A stretch of 64,000 nucleotides of DNA, taken from contig NC_067208.1 of assembly GCF_026262505.1 (NCBI RefSeq), positions 3,791,962-3,855,961 of the forward strand. Reading direction: 5' to 3'. The stretch's first letter is position 1. Each line of letters begins with the position of its first letter. A program made the position numbers and the translations under genes. The stretch comes from Trichomonas vaginalis G3 (taxonomy: Eukaryota; Parabasalia; Trichomonadida; Trichomonadidae). This document shows positions 37,867-49,023 of this stretch, in pieces. The notes below the pieces were generated by a model. That model saw nothing but the letters and a program-made list of their open reading frames with translations. It had not been told where the DNA came from and searched no databases.

Positions 37867-38142
37867 CAGGTAGTCATTCACATTCAATAACAAAAAGAGG
37901 TTATACAAATCTTGCAGCAGGTTCGGATAGACAGGGAATGAATAGATATGATATTTCAAGTGACCCAGTAGATTCAAGCGCAGGTATTTTCTGTGGAACC
38001 ACAGGAAATCATTCACACACTTTCACAACAAATCCAACAGGCTCGGGTGCAGATTATATGCCACCATTTGTGACTATATTCGCATGGTACCGCGTTCAAT
38101 GAACGCGCTTGAGCCTTGAATAAAATCTTTAACTTTACATAA

Positions 38143-39228
38143 ATGAGCTTGAAAGAAGTATTCGAACAACATCCATGGAGGTCATTTAAGAAGTTCAATG
38201 AAGCTGCAAAGAGTTGGGGATTTACTAACAGAGCTGAAGTGAAAAGGTTCTTTGACAAAATGTTGTACATCAAACAAAAATAACCCTTACGACTACTTTT
38301 TACCAATTTACTCCAACACTCCTGACGCATACCAATTTGACACTCTCATTCAAAGCAGAAAAGGAGGACATAAACCATTCCTCATCTTCATTAATGTTAA
38401 CACTCGTAAAGCATATGCATATCCAATGAAAAATAAAGGAACTCGTGAAGTGTTAAGAGTTTTACAAAAGTTTGTAGCAGAACATAGCCCAAGTACTTTA
38501 ACATCAGACCAAGACAGTGCATACCTCAGCAATGAAATCACAGAATTTCTCATTAAGCATAACATAACTCACTACACTACTGAAGACCATAACCATAACA
38601 TACTCGGCATCATAAACCGCTTCATAAGAACGCTCAGAGATTTAAACCAAGAGCGAGACTTTACCGAAGAAACAATGAAACATTTTCTCGAAGTATATAA
38701 TTCCTCAACACATTCTACAACAGGACATACACCAAATTCAATGACACAACAACAAGAAGAAAAGTATATACAAAAGAAACGAAGCCAAACACAAAAATAT
38801 CAGAAATTCAACACAATTTACCCTCATTCCTGTACAAAAGTTCGTGTAGTTCTTGACGACAAACCGTTGACAAAGAAACGTTTAAGGTTAAGTAGAAACT
38901 ATTATATGTAGACGACTCTACGCAAGGTAATGGATATCTTATAAAAGCTGCTGACGACTCTATTGCGTTTTACCCTCGTCACAAATTAGTCGAAAGTAGT
39001 AATGGCAAACTTGCTGAAACCATTGACGAAGCAAAGCGAGGAGTGGTTATTGAAATATTTGGCTATAACATAAACGATGACACTTATAAAGTAAGATATG
39101 AAGGAGGCGTTGAAGATGTTATACCATCTAAGAACTTGAGAGAGTCAAAGCCAACACATCTGGGACCATTAGAGCGGGAGTACTGGAAAGACAAAAATAA
39201 GCCAGAAAGAATAAGAAAATTCTTCTAA
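38143..39228 (+). pseudogene. Integrase of Maverick B, frameshifted
   Basis: It is nearly identical to the intact gene at 53,204-54,289. Compared with it, one A is missing near 38,260, an extra A and a lost G lie near 38,795-38,832, and one T is lost near 38,908. Core motifs are present: YQFDTLIQ, LTSDQDSAYLS, NILGIINRF. The C-terminal SH3/chromo-like part (DDTYKVRYEGGVEDVIPSKNL) is open from 39,043. Confidence 0.85.
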
Positions 39229-39347
39229 ACTTTTTCATTAGATGTAAATCAGACATGAATGAGAACAGTCATGATATCATTAATGTTTTCATAAATTTAC
39301 ACCAAAAATAATGAATTTCATTAGTTATTTTGTATGTAAAGACAGTA

Positions 39348-39956
39348 ATGACAAACATTGAGTTTGAAACAGTTAGAAAGATAGACAATGACACCAAAGT
39401 GATTAGAATAGGTGATTTAAACGTAAGATACTCAAAGAAATACAACAAATATTCTTTGTCAGACATTATATCTCCATCTGGAAAGAAAACAAACGACTGG
39501 TTAGAAATGCTTCAACTCAGAAAATTTTGACAAGAAATCCTGAGCTTATGATATCAGTAGCATTTCATGGAACAAGAGCATATCTTATAGACAAAAGTCT
39601 TATACAATAGTTTTGTTATGGTTAGACCCAGTTGTTGGATATAACTTCATAACATATGGTTCATTCGATACGGAACGTTGCAGTGAAGGCTTACTTTACA
39701 TCGTTCAGAAACCGAAGGACTTCAATAAAAGAGATATAAGATAGGAAGAACATATAATATAACTCAAAGATATGACAGTACAGTCAATAGAGTCAAGGTT
39801 GTGTTCGTTAATAATATGAGAGCTGCAGAAACAGAACTGCTTTGAAGTTTTTGAGAAAATGTATGGTGCTCCCACGAAAGGTAAAAAACGTTTGAAGTAG
39901 ATGAGATAGATAAAGCTATAAAATTATTTGACGAAGTTGCTGAAAAATACATGTAA
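39348..39956 (+). pseudogene. KilA-N plus T5orf172-like gene of Maverick B, broken
   Basis: Close to the intact gene at 11,812-12,423 (over 90% identical by eye) but with several single-base changes: frame lost near 39,505, 39,605, 39,728 and 39,842. The accessory promoter core TTTTGTATGTAAAGACAG is present just before the ATG. Confidence 0.8.
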
Positions 39957-40043
39957 AGCGTTTATTTTTGGTCTTTTGTGAAAGTCAGAAAATAAAGTTA
40001 GTTTTTATTTTTATTTATTTTTATTTTGTATGTAAAGACAGTA

Positions 40044-40297
40044 ATGACAACATCAGAGAACACAACAACAGTTATAGTCCATGAAGCTATAAATGAAGAA
40101 TACGAATACATACAATATAACAAACAACTTCGCCTCATTCGTTCGGTCAAAGACGATATGTACCAAATGCAAAGTATAATGAACGCTCTTCGTTCTACAA
40201 AGCAAGCATATCATTGGTTTGAAAACCAACAGACAAAAGAACTTTTAGAAGAATTTCCTCATATGATTGCTTCCCTCGGAAAACCGAGAGAAGAGAT
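40044..40297 (+). pseudogene. KilA-N gene of Maverick B, 5' part before the CD insertion
   Basis: The ATG follows TTTTGTATGTAAAGACAGTA. It codes NTTTVIVHEAINEEYEYIQYNKQ, RLIRSVKDDMYQMQSIM and a P2-type segment (40,251-40,297). The frame is intact up to the insertion point at 40,297/40,298; beyond it, apparent codons are Maverick CD tip. The 3' part resumes at 62,633, and the lengths (254 + 574 nt) keep the frame, so the gene was whole before the insertion. Confidence 0.9.
40293..40297. repeat. GAGAT target duplication, left copy
   Basis: GAGAT here and at 62,628-62,632 borders Maverick CD. Five to six bases is the usual size for Maverick integration. Confidence 0.9.
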
Positions 40298-40972
40298 AGT
40301 TAGTATACAAGTCTCGTGTACAGAGGCACTGCGTTCCTCCGTACGCAATACTTGTGAATTTGACACTTTACAAAACCGTTAACGTATATTTTACAACATG
40401 AACGCAAAAACCAACTTAACCTTAAATATTTATAAAGCCGCCAACCACTTCACCTCACTACTGTAAAAAATAAACGTTCTCACTTACAAAAGTATTGCAA
40501 CTCTTCCCATTGCTGTGCTTCACACAATAGTTCATATTCTTCAGTATCGCTGCTGTCGCTCCAATCGTCAGAGTCAAAATCACTGTCAAAATGAATGTTA
40601 GTAAGTTTTGACAAAGCTAATGAAACACGTTTACCGTTTGTATCGTATGCTTTATAAACTTTCCATTCTTCATTCCTTCATAAACGCTCAAACTAACTTT
40701 ACCCTTTCTCCCTCGTATCTGATAGAATGTATTTTCACGAGAAGAAAGAACAAATTCTTGAACTCATGACCGTTGTAGTTTGTTATCTCAATAGTTTTCG
40801 TCATTTATATAAAAATAAAATAAAAAATAAACTTAAAATTAATGATATCACCACCCTCACACGTATGAAAACATAGCACAAAAATAAATTTAGGTGAAGT
40901 GGTGAGATTTCACCTCTTTTTTCAGCCTGTTTTTTCACCCACTTGAATTATTGCTTTATAACTCTCTTCCTT
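40298..40972 (+). repeat. Left terminal inverted repeat of Maverick CD
   Basis: Nearly identical to the inverse of 61,950-62,627 until the 40,956-41,169 gene begins to differ. It contains a broken copy of the terminal-repeat gene and a P3 palindrome (40,878-40,940). Confidence 0.95.
40480..40804 (-). pseudogene. Terminal-repeat gene, left copy, frameshifted
   Basis: Same as 62,119-62,445 but two bases are missing near 40,655 and there are changes near 40,740. The right copy is intact, so the element keeps one working version. Confidence 0.8.
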
Positions 40973-41169
40973 TCTCCAACTCTTCTAACTTCTTCTTAAG
41001 TTCAGCAATGTTGTCCTCATGAAGTTTAATCTTCCTTAATATACCTTCTCTATCTAATGGTTGCTTTATCTTTCTAAACTGAACTCTACCATCCTTCATA
41101 GTATGAACGTAAAAAACCTTCTGGAACCGCTCCTGATTTAATGTATTCTACCAAAAACTTTTGTTTCAT
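40956..41169 (-). pseudogene. Small coiled-coil gene reaching into the terminal repeat
   Basis: It starts MKQKFLVEYIKSGAVPEGF, shifts frame near 41,115, then reads GRVQFRKIKQPLDREGILRKIKLHEDNIAELKKKLEEL and stops at 40,956-40,958, inside the inverted repeat. The C-terminal part is a short coiled coil. Function unknown. Confidence 0.5.
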
Positions 41170-41261
41170 TGCTTCAGTGACTTAGTCGTCATTCAATCAA
41201 ATAAAAATTTTAATATTAATAAAAATAACGTTATTTTTTCAGTAAGGAGAACGCAGGAGTT

Positions 41262-41681
41262 TTACGATTTTATTTGAGGAGTAGGTTCTGGTTTAAATGT
41301 TGGAGTCGGTTTAGGAGTTGACTTTTGAACAGGAGTTTGTACTTTCATAGGTTCAGGAGTCATTGAAGGTGTTGTTTGTGATGGTGTCGGAGTTTGTTTA
41401 ACTTCAGCTACTTCAGTATTATTTACAACATTTGCTTTATTTCTTTTCAACATCATAACTGCTCCTGCTGTAGCTAGCAAACCTAGTGGGAGACCATATT
41501 TTATATAAGGACTTGACCAAATGCTATTTTTGACAGGAGCTGGTGGAACACCTAACCTTGGTGAGACTGCTCTTTGCCATTGTGCAGCTCGTAAGAAATA
41601 TTCAATAGGTGCTCCATAATCGTTTGGTAAAGTTTGTTTCATAGATGGTGAAGGTTCACGAGAGCTTGATGAAGAACTCAT
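41262..41681 (-). CDS. Single-pass membrane protein with Pro/Thr-rich tail
   Basis: The 139-residue intact frame has a Ser-rich start, a conserved-looking block (YGAPIEYFLRAAQWQRAVSP), one hydrophobic segment at ~58-76 (YGLPLGLLATAGAVMML) and a long Pro/Thr/Lys tail with repeats (TPSMTPEPMKVQTPVQKSTP). It sits downstream of the capsid gene, so it is probably a virion membrane or vertex protein. That is an inference. Confidence 0.6.
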   Translation of the reverse strand: MSSSSSSREPSPSMKQTLPNDYGAPIEYFLRAAQWQRAVSPRLGVPPAPVKNSIWSSPYIKYGLPLGLLATAGAVMMLKRNKANVVNNTEVAEVKQTPTPSQTTPSMTPEPMKVQTPVQKSTPKPTPTFKPEPTPQIKS

Positions 41682-41758
41682 TTATAAGCTTTAAAAATAA
41701 ACGTTCATCCTTTATTCCTCACTGTCGTCCGTAGCTAAGTTATAGTCATCTAATCTTA

Positions 41759-43282
41759 TTATTGGGATTCCATTAGCACGCACTGAATGGCAAAGCAACA
41801 ATCCCTCATAAATCCAATAAGTGGCTTTGGTACATTTTCAGTTGCTAGTTCAATAGGTCCTTTAACAGACAATTTGTATGTTATTGGAGCAGTAGATGTT
41901 TGACCTTGCTGGAAGCAAAAGTCCACTTCTGTTGGAAAACCACATAAGAAATGTGTGTTGTCATAGCTATCCCATTTATGTTCCACACTACCATCATCCA
42001 CCAATGACCTCATAACATCTTCATTAAATCCTATCATATCATTGTTTGTATTGCAAGCGTTCGCAACCATTTCATAAAATACAGGTCCATATGATTTTTC
42101 AGGTTCTGCAGGCATATTTCCATAAGCTCCCATGGAAAGCTGAAGATATTTAAACTTAGGGTTCTCAAAATTAACATAATAGTTGTCTTTCTTTCTAAAT
42201 AGTGCCCAAATACTTTTAACATTAATAGGCGTATAAGCTGCTGTAAATGTTGCACTTGAACTATCTGTATTCTTTGAGAATGAACCGTCCATAGGAATCC
42301 AATCCATAACTTTAACAGGAAAACATAAAGCCTCGTTTGTATAATGTTCTACAAGTTCTGTATAAATGTTAGGGTCTAAAGAGAATGACTTTGGATGAAT
42401 GAAACATTCATTAAAATCCATCTTTGTTCGAAATAGTTGCTGGGTTACAGTTGTAATAGTAACTGTTCCACTAGCTTCTACTGCCTTCGTTATCATAGTG
42501 AATGGTTCATTCCATGGAACAAATTTATTTGTCGGTGGATTTGAATCTGAAGCAAATGCAACTTTAAGAGTTGGATTGAAAGCAATGATATCATTTACAG
42601 ATATAGATGTGCATTGTAAGGCGTCGCTACTGAACTTTACTTTAAGCTGAATGTTTCCTGCAAAAGCTGGAATAAATCTTATAGCTTCTAATGGAAAATT
42701 TCTAACAGGAATTCTTAAACGAAGCTTAAAATCAAATGATTTTCCTGCTGTAATTGGACCACTAACAATTTGTCCTGTTCTGCATGTTCCCGAATGACTC
42801 CATACATCTTCATGTCGAGTCTTTGAGAAAACATCTACTTTCTTTATTTGTTCGGTAGTTTGTGAGTTTGAAGTTATATATGCTTCTTCTCTTGCGTTGT
42901 CTTGAGAATATACGATACGACCATTTGCAAGGATTTGATATCCAGCAACTGCATAGAAAGCGTCATCGAAACCAATCCAAAATCCTGGTGGGTTTGTTTT
43001 ATTGGAACCTGAACCAATTTCTTTATCTACAATAAATTGACCTTCCATTTTATACGTAATGAATGTATTGTAAAGGTCCAACATATTTTCACCAGGAGGT
43101 GAGAGATTGAATGTTACCCATGTGTTATCTTTAGCAGTTCCAGGTTGTGATGGAATCTTTGCGTCAGAATATTTTCTATTAGTGTCACCAATTTGAACTG
43201 CATTGTCTATGATATCGAAATATGAGCGAATCTGATGAATATGCTCTGCTGGAGTAAATTCGTTTAGCTGTTCGTTCTGCAT
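41759..43282 (-). CDS. Major capsid protein candidate of Maverick CD
   Basis: The 507-residue intact frame starts MQNEQLNEFTPAEHIHQIRSYFD. It is beta-rich and shares the FKLRLRIPVRNFPLEAIRFIPAFAGNIQLKV block with the A protein at 18,928, at about the same distance from the start. The length fits a double jelly-roll capsid protein. The TTTTTATCTGAAG-like box upstream (43,283-43,305, minus strand) is of virion-gene style. Confidence 0.75.
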   Translation of the reverse strand: MQNEQLNEFTPAEHIHQIRSYFDIIDNAVQIGDTNRKYSDAKIPSQPGTAKDNTWVTFNLSPPGENMLDLYNTFITYKMEGQFIVDKEIGSGSNKTNPPGFWIGFDDAFYAVAGYQILANGRIVYSQDNAREEAYITSNSQTTEQIKKVDVFSKTRHEDVWSHSGTCRTGQIVSGPITAGKSFDFKLRLRIPVRNFPLEAIRFIPAFAGNIQLKVKFSSDALQCTSISVNDIIAFNPTLKVAFASDSNPPTNKFVPWNEPFTMITKAVEASGTVTITTVTQQLFRTKMDFNECFIHPKSFSLDPNIYTELVEHYTNEALCFPVKVMDWIPMDGSFSKNTDSSSATFTAAYTPINVKSIWALFRKKDNYYVNFENPKFKYLQLSMGAYGNMPAEPEKSYGPVFYEMVANACNTNNDMIGFNEDVMRSLVDDGSVEHKWDSYDNTHFLCGFPTEVDFCFQQGQTSTAPITYKLSVKGPIELATENVPKPLIGFMRDCCFAIQCVLMESQ

Positions 43283-43309
43283 GTATTTACTTCAGATAAA
43301 AATATCTAT

Positions 43310-43743
43310 TTACTTCATTATTCTCACTCTTCTTCTTGGCATTCGTGGTGGAAGTTGTTTCTTGACATTTTCAATGAACTGTACATTCTCTTTTGTCTCA
43401 ACTTCTTTCACTGGCGGTCAGGGTTCTTTGACTCGGTTTGCTTTTCAATGAAATTCACGAACTTTGCAATAAGCTCTTGGTTCGTTATTGAAAGAACATC
43501 TGGCTTCTTTTCTTCTTGTTCTATTGACTTTTCAGTTTGAACAGAAGGTTTTATATGGGCTTCGTGGGCTTCGCCCTTGCCATGCACCTTAATGTTGTCG
43601 CTCTCTGCATTCGCTAATGGAACCTTTCTTTTTCTTACATATATTTTACCATCTTTACTCTGACTTACATAATAGAAAGGATGTTGTATTCCTCTGGCGT
43701 CATTTAATATAATAGACTCTCGTTCTGATTTTGACAAGCTCAT
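43310..43743 (-). pseudogene. Virion-cluster protein with GC palindrome, one frameshift
   Basis: The frame reads MSLSKSERESIILNDARGIQHPFYYVSQSKDGKIYVRKRK, then an acidic region, to a stop at 43,408. A second frame continues without gap (VKEVETKENVQFIENVKKQL, PRMPRRRVRIMK) to 43,310-43,312, so one base was lost near 43,410. HGKGEAHEAH in the middle comes from a P4-type GC-rich stretch (43,554-43,586: GGGCTTCGTGGGCTTCGCCC). Unknown family; divergent from the 43,789 gene. Confidence 0.6.
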
Positions 43744-43788
43744 TTTACATCGGTTAAAGTTTTAATTTAGTTTTTTATCTACAGTCAA

Positions 43789-44049
43789 ATGACTCAGACA
43801 AGCCCTACGGACAAGACCCAAGGGGTCATAGATGTTGAAGCATTGAAGAAAGAAATTCGTGAGCAAATTTTATCCGAACTGAAGGAACAAAAACAAGAAC
43901 AAAAGCCAGAGAGACCAAAGAGAAAACTTAGTGAAAAACAACTTGCTGCATTAGCTGCTGGAAGACAAAAGAACCCACGTTTGCTGGCAAAGAAAGCTAG
44001 AGAAGAAGCTGAAGCAAAAGCTAAAGAAGCTGAAGCAAAGAAAGAGTAA
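43789..44049 (+). CDS. Small basic coiled-coil protein
   Basis: The 86-residue intact frame has an N-terminal acidic helix (VIDVEALKKEIREQILSEL), a basic middle (KPERPKRKLSEKQLAALAAGRQKNPRLLAKK) and an Ala/Lys/Glu helical end. Such short basic helical proteins can bind nucleic acid. The start follows TTTTTTATCTACAGTCAA, a virion-class box. Confidence 0.6.
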   Translation: MTQTSPTDKTQGVIDVEALKKEIREQILSELKEQKQEQKPERPKRKLSEKQLAALAAGRQKNPRLLAKKAREEAEAKAKEAEAKKE

Positions 44050-44073
44050 ATGGTTTATTTTTATCCGAACTAA

Positions 44074-44931
44074 ATGTATAGACAAATACCTTTATCTGTT
44101 GCGTTCAGTAGTGAAAACCCTGACGTCAAAATAAAGGGGAACAGAGTAACGTTTAAGTTTCCAACAGACTGGATTGTGAACATAAATGAAGAGAAGTACA
44201 TTGGCATAACATCTATGTATATAACACGTGCTTTCAGAAAGGTTGACTTTATACTTCAAGTCGAGATAGAAAATGACGAACAGTCTTTAAGCGCCCAAAA
44301 CATTCACATATACAAATACTTTAAAGACGATACAACATTGTTGCAATGTATGATTTCATTTAATGAGATGTTCGAGAAAAAGTTCAACATTGAAGTACAA
44401 ACTTTACAGCCTTTACGTGAGTTTCTTGCACAACTGAAAGAAGAAGGTAGTCAGCCACAACTTATAGACTTTCATTATGAATTTAATGAAAATGAAGATG
44501 GAACTCATGACTGTCAATTCATTGTATTCTCACCATTCAATGAAGTCGCTAAAGAGAAAAAAAATCCATTACGTATAAGGTTTCAAATCTCTGAACCAAG
44601 TGATGATTTTAAGAATGTTTTCAATTATGATGCAATGCTTCCGAGGAAAAATGAATTTTCAAAGATTGTAACACCTGGCATTTGGGATAGAAAGCAAGCT
44701 ATATTATATTCAAACTTAAGTAAAGGAGTTGAAAATGAGTTCATTGGTCATACAAGAACTTCACCACTTCCTAACCCTAAATACTATAAATTAACTGGCT
44801 TCAATCGTGAGTTTTGGATAGACATGTTCTCCACTCATGACCATAAATGTCCAGTGTTCTTACCTCCAGACCATAAGGACTGTCTCTACATTGAAGCACA
44901 ACTCTTAAACTCTACCATCGCAGTATTGTAA
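44074..44931 (+). CDS. Minor-capsid-like protein of CD, first copy, intact
   Basis: The 285-residue frame has VTFKFPTDWIVNINEEKYIGITSMYI (the F-x-x-P-x-x-W ... K-x-I-G-I block), a beta-rich middle, FNYDAMLP and a closing FNREFWIDMF ... DCLYIEAQLLN. It resembles 7724-8584 and 28,119-29,000 in layout, so CD has two members of the family (this one and 60,345). Two minor capsid proteins would be in line with penton plus accessory vertex proteins; inference only. Confidence 0.6.
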   Translation: MYRQIPLSVAFSSENPDVKIKGNRVTFKFPTDWIVNINEEKYIGITSMYITRAFRKVDFILQVEIENDEQSLSAQNIHIYKYFKDDTTLLQCMISFNEMFEKKFNIEVQTLQPLREFLAQLKEEGSQPQLIDFHYEFNENEDGTHDCQFIVFSPFNEVAKEKKNPLRIRFQISEPSDDFKNVFNYDAMLPRKNEFSKIVTPGIWDRKQAILYSNLSKGVENEFIGHTRTSPLPNPKYYKLTGFNREFWIDMFSTHDHKCPVFLPPDHKDCLYIEAQLLNSTIAVL

Positions 44932-44957
44932 AATCTACGCTAGCTTTATTTTTATCA

Positions 44958-45000
44958 CGAATGACCTCATTCATGACCTCATTCATGACCTCATTGCTGA
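44958..45000 (+). repeat. Short tandem repeat ATGACCTCATTC
   Basis: Three to four copies of a 14-bp unit (ATGACCTCATTC plus AT) lie between the convergent minor-capsid-like and polymerase genes; a further ATGACCTCA stands at 45,011. Possibly a terminator region. Confidence 0.7.
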
Positions 45001-45015
45001 CAAAAATAAATGACC

Positions 45016-48000
45016 TCAGAACTTCAACTTACGAATAAAGCTTGTTTTAGTCGTTATTGAAAAGTTGAACTTTTCAGCAAAGCAAGGTTGACATGACTTA
45101 CATAAGTCGAATGCAATCTCTTGACCATCATGAAGTGCTTTGTAAAGTTTCATTAAACTGAACTCAGAGTCTTTGTCATATGTTCCAACAGGTATGTGAA
45201 TGTTCTTATCTTCATTGTAATAGCATTGTATAGCTTCAGGAAACATTTCATTAGCGGTTAAAGCAATAACATCTTGCTTCACGCCTTTCATTCTGCAGTG
45301 AAATGCAACTTCATTTAAATCGTTAGTGAGTAAGTCTATGTAGGTCTTCTTTCCACAGAAAATACTTTTATAAGCTAAACTTTGTTTTCCAGGTGTTATT
45401 TCTGCAAAGTCGCTATGAAATTGACCAAGGTTCTTTCCTATAAGTTCGCGACCATATCTCTTTTTAAACTCTGCTGCAAGCTTTGGGATGTCTTCATTAT
45501 ATAAGTGCATACTGTCGGTATCCTGGTAAAAGATTTGAAGTCCCATGTCCTCTGCAGTACAGAATACTTCATTCATAATACGTTTTGACATAGACAGAAT
45601 ATTAACACCAAGTGGACAGAAGTTAAAGTGTCTGCAAATGCTTTTCGTTAGCTTGAAAATAGTTTTATCTGAACCATCCAAACCTTCGAACTTCACTATA
45701 TGGTTGTAATTTCTTATAGCATATCTTATAGCATCTTTGTCATTTACTATGGTTATTTTTGACTCAATAGGAGATAGAATAGTTTTGCCATAAATGCTGT
45801 TCAGAATGAGTTTTATAATTTCTTGTAAGGGGTTTCCTTCTTTCTTATACTTTAACCTTAACTCAAACAACTTCTTTACTTCATCTCTTATTCTCATATC
45901 TCTGTTTCCATCGTAATAGTATCCTTGCAACACTTCACATTTGACACCTTGATATTTTATGAGGTCTTGTAATGTTATATGGTCAACATGCATGAGACAG
46001 CAAGTGTTTGAACTTCTTGGAACGTTAAGTTCTGGATTTAGTTCAGGGTCGCAAACTATTAAATGAAAGTGTCTGGGTATACCAATCTCTGTTATCTTAA
46101 TGAGAACAAAGAAGCCAGACATAAACTTTTCACCAATGGGTTCCTTTTGGTCGTCATCGAATAAATGTCTCATGAGATACTCTGTGCTTAGCATCTCATC
46201 CTTCAATACTTTTGGAATTCCTTCTAAAGTATACAATCTTGCTATAGCTGAAGGATATAATGAAACAGTGTCGAAGTCAGCAATGAGTTTCTTTTTGCTC
46301 TTTTGTTTCATGTTATCTGACAACATACATCTTCCACCTTGAATGCATCTCGAAATAAATTCTCTTGGTTTATTTGAGAGGTCATAAAGATTTCCATTCG
46401 GGAAGTATACTCTGTTCTCAAACAATTTGTTAGCAATAGAACAAATACTAACGTAGTCATAAACGTTTAAATCAAACTCTTTCAATAAGTCATTGCGGAA
46501 CTTTACAAAACCTTCTCTTAAAATTCTTACATCTTGTTTGCATAAAACGTGCTATATTTTTCTAAGTCGAAGTGGTTTTCATCTATTCTGCAACCTTTGA
46601 TGGAATCTATGTTCTTCATAAATGTATCTGCATCATGGATAAACTTACATGCTTCAGAAATGACACCAGTTCTGTTGTCATTTGCTAACAAAACACTGCT
46701 GTAGTAGTTATATGGAAATACTTCTTTCGGTCCTGTTTGTAAGTTAAACATAGCAGGAAATAGTTTAAGCTTCTTATTTATAACACTGTAAGAGTCTTTT
46801 ATAATAATTGCCCGTCCTTTATATAAGCCAGTTATTTGCATTGTTCGTGAACCTTTAATGATGGGAGTTCCTTTCACTTCTGTCATGTGTCTTAAGATGA
46901 AGTTTATGTCATAACTGAGGTTGTGAAAATATATTAAACTCTTGTCAGGAAGTCTTTCCAAAAATTCTGTTGCACAGTTTTGACCCCAAATGCTTTCACT
47001 AACTGAACCATCTTCACTGTCATAACAGATGTTAAAAGCTTTATGAAAGCCATCCGTACTACACTCAAAGTCAGCAAAGAAAACGTGCTCAGGTATGAAT
47101 TTACATTTAGCTTTATTTACTTCTTTTGACTCTGCTTTCTTCTTCAGTTGTACACAATACTTTGGAGCATATGTCAAATCTTTAAATGGTGCAAGGTTCT
47201 GTTTATATAAGTCAGTAGTATATGTGAAAAGTTCTCCATAAGAAATAGGTTCGAAATATTTGCACTCCCACAATGTTTTCATAACATCCCATAACGGTGT
47301 TGTTCTATCATAACGAACTACATATTTATCTTCTCTCTTTGTATAAATCTTCATCTGTTTCTCAATGTTCATTCCACCACAAGCTTTGAGAATTTCTTTA
47401 TAGTTTCGAATGAAGTATGTTGTCATTGGTAATCTTTCATTTAGCATGTAGTGGTCTTCAACAAGAAGTAAGTCAATAGTTCTAACAGTTTCGCATTCTT
47501 TTGGTATATATCTCTTTATTTCATTATGTCTTGAGTCATTGAAATAACCAATGGTAACATTAAATGATATACCTGTTGCGTCAGAAATTTCTTGTACTTT
47601 ACTTTGAGGAAAGTCTCTAACACGAATGACTTCTCTCATGTGGTCAATAGTTTCTTCATTTACTCCAGCCTGAATGCAAGCATAAACGAAACAATTGTCC
47701 TCTGTCATAAGTGTTGCAGTTCTTTTGTTCAGTTCATTGAAGATTTGGTAGCGTTCAAGATTTATAGGTAATGTGCAAAGATACTTCCAGAACTGACCGC
47801 TTCTCTTCTTATAAAACTTCTTTTCACCAAGGATTTCATTCCAGAAGTCATCTATATCTTGTTTATCTCCTGTTTGTTTAAGTCTGTTCAATAATCTTTT
47901 CTGTCTTTCTGTCAGTGTGCTTTCATCTCTATATGGTCTCTTTTTTGGTTTGCCTTTCTTTACATCTGACATCGTTAAGCCTTCATATTCTGTTAAATCA

Positions 48001-48932
48001 TACATCTTTATTTCGGTAAGATTCTTTATGTTTGTCAAGAAGAAGTCATAGTGCATTTCAACAATACCTGCGGCATTTGCTTCTATCTCTGATATAAAGT
48101 TCTCCTTCAAGAGCTGATGTAGTAATGTTCCAATATTATTGAGGTTTAACGTAGAACATTCATACTTTCCACCAAGTTTATAACATACCATCCATCTTTG
48201 TTGCGAGTTTATTTTAATTTTCTCTAAGAGTCTCATGAAAACCTTACCGAAATGTTTGTGTAAGTAGTCTCTGTTTGGTTCATCTAAAGCTTCGATGTTA
48301 AAGTCAATGAGTCTATTGCCTGACTTCACATTTCTCTTCCTATTCTCTTCATCTTTCTTTAACCATCTCTCACCCTCTTTTGGTTTGTCGTCAATGGAAC
48401 GAATGACATCGTTAGCTTTGCGAACTTGTTCTATAGCGCTCTTAAACATCTCTCTTCTCTGTTGTTTCACTGTGTCGTCTCTTCTTCTTGTTTCACCAAC
48501 GTTCGCATTTGTTATGTCAAACATCTCTTGACGAACATCATGCGAAAGAGCTTTACGAGTATGACCAACGTTCGCATTTGTTATGTCAAACATTTCTCTT
48601 CTTACTTCATGCGAAAGAGCTTTACGAGTATGACCAGCGTTCGCATTTGTTATGTCAAACATCTCTCTTCTTACTTCATGAGGTACTGAACGTCTATGAT
48701 ATAAGTCAATAGCAACGTCATTTAAAGGAAATGCTATTGCATGGACTTCGTCCTCGCGCGTTGCGGGCTTTATGAACTCATGAATTCTATCATAACTTAT
48801 TGCACCATTATAGTCTTTAATGAAGTCAGCGAGTGCTTTTTGTTTGTTGCGTAATGCTTTGCAACATCTATATTAGCTTCTGTAAGAAGTTGTTTTATTT
48901 CCGAGTGTTCAACTTAGACAACTTCGATACAT
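45016..48932 (-). pseudogene. polB: Protein-primed DNA polymerase B of Maverick CD, frameshifted
   Basis: The upper frame (48,662-46,527) holds a ~22-residue tandem repeat (MFDITNANxGHTRKALSHxVR, three copies), the N-terminal region (VYACIQAG; VEDHYMLNERL) and exonuclease motifs (FFADFECST; YFHNLSYDINF). The lower frame (46,485-45,016) holds motif A (DFDTVSLYPS), motif B (KLILNSIYGK) and motif C (YQDTDSMHLY), all canonical. The break near 46,525 falls in the third exonuclease motif: the next frame supplies DVRILREGF. Upstream codons (to ~48,932) extend the N-terminus, also with a shift. Total length ~1,200-1,300 residues is normal. This enzyme would copy the Maverick genome. Confidence 0.9.
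48739..48772. repeat. P4 GC-rich palindrome in the polymerase N-terminus
   Basis: GGACTTCGTCC followed by CGCGCGTTGCGGGC in otherwise AT-rich coding DNA. In the polymerase frame it codes PATREDEVHA. Confidence 0.5.
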
Positions 48933-49023
48933 CTTTAGTAGGAAATAAAAAAAATATTTTTGAAAAAATTAGATTAGATTTTTTTTAAGTTATTTTTCAA
49001 AATAATTTAATATTTTTATTTTA

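Larger units (their letters stand above)
32311..38102 (+). pseudogene. Fibre gene of Maverick B, split by two transposons and frameshifted
   Basis: It begins MNEKQILDVAGSSND, then a collagen-like stretch (GEKGDTGPQGPQGIQGPQGE), coiled-coil shaft repeats (KADKDELDATNKVLKSHKHNISDI) and a C-terminal tail-collar domain (YPIGSIYTSMNST; LGFGMWKQI; PPHTHTG; MPPFVTIFAWYR). The element at 33,937-35,139 interrupts the shaft, and MULE-2 at 35,816-37,785 interrupts the collar domain. Many single-base differences from 54,309-57,063 break the frame between 32,540 and 33,700. The last part, 37,867-38,102, is open to its normal stop. Confidence 0.85.

Noticed and set aside
40298-40382. C-terminus of the KilA-N frame 40,044-40,382 (from IVSIQVSC)
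   Set aside because: It is the tip of Maverick CD read in frame; the true continuation is at 62,633.
46500-46540. Programmed ribosomal frameshift in the CD polymerase
   Set aside because: No slippery heptamer or following structure is evident at the join, and many other genes here have similar single-base breaks, so simple mutation or sequencing error is more likely.
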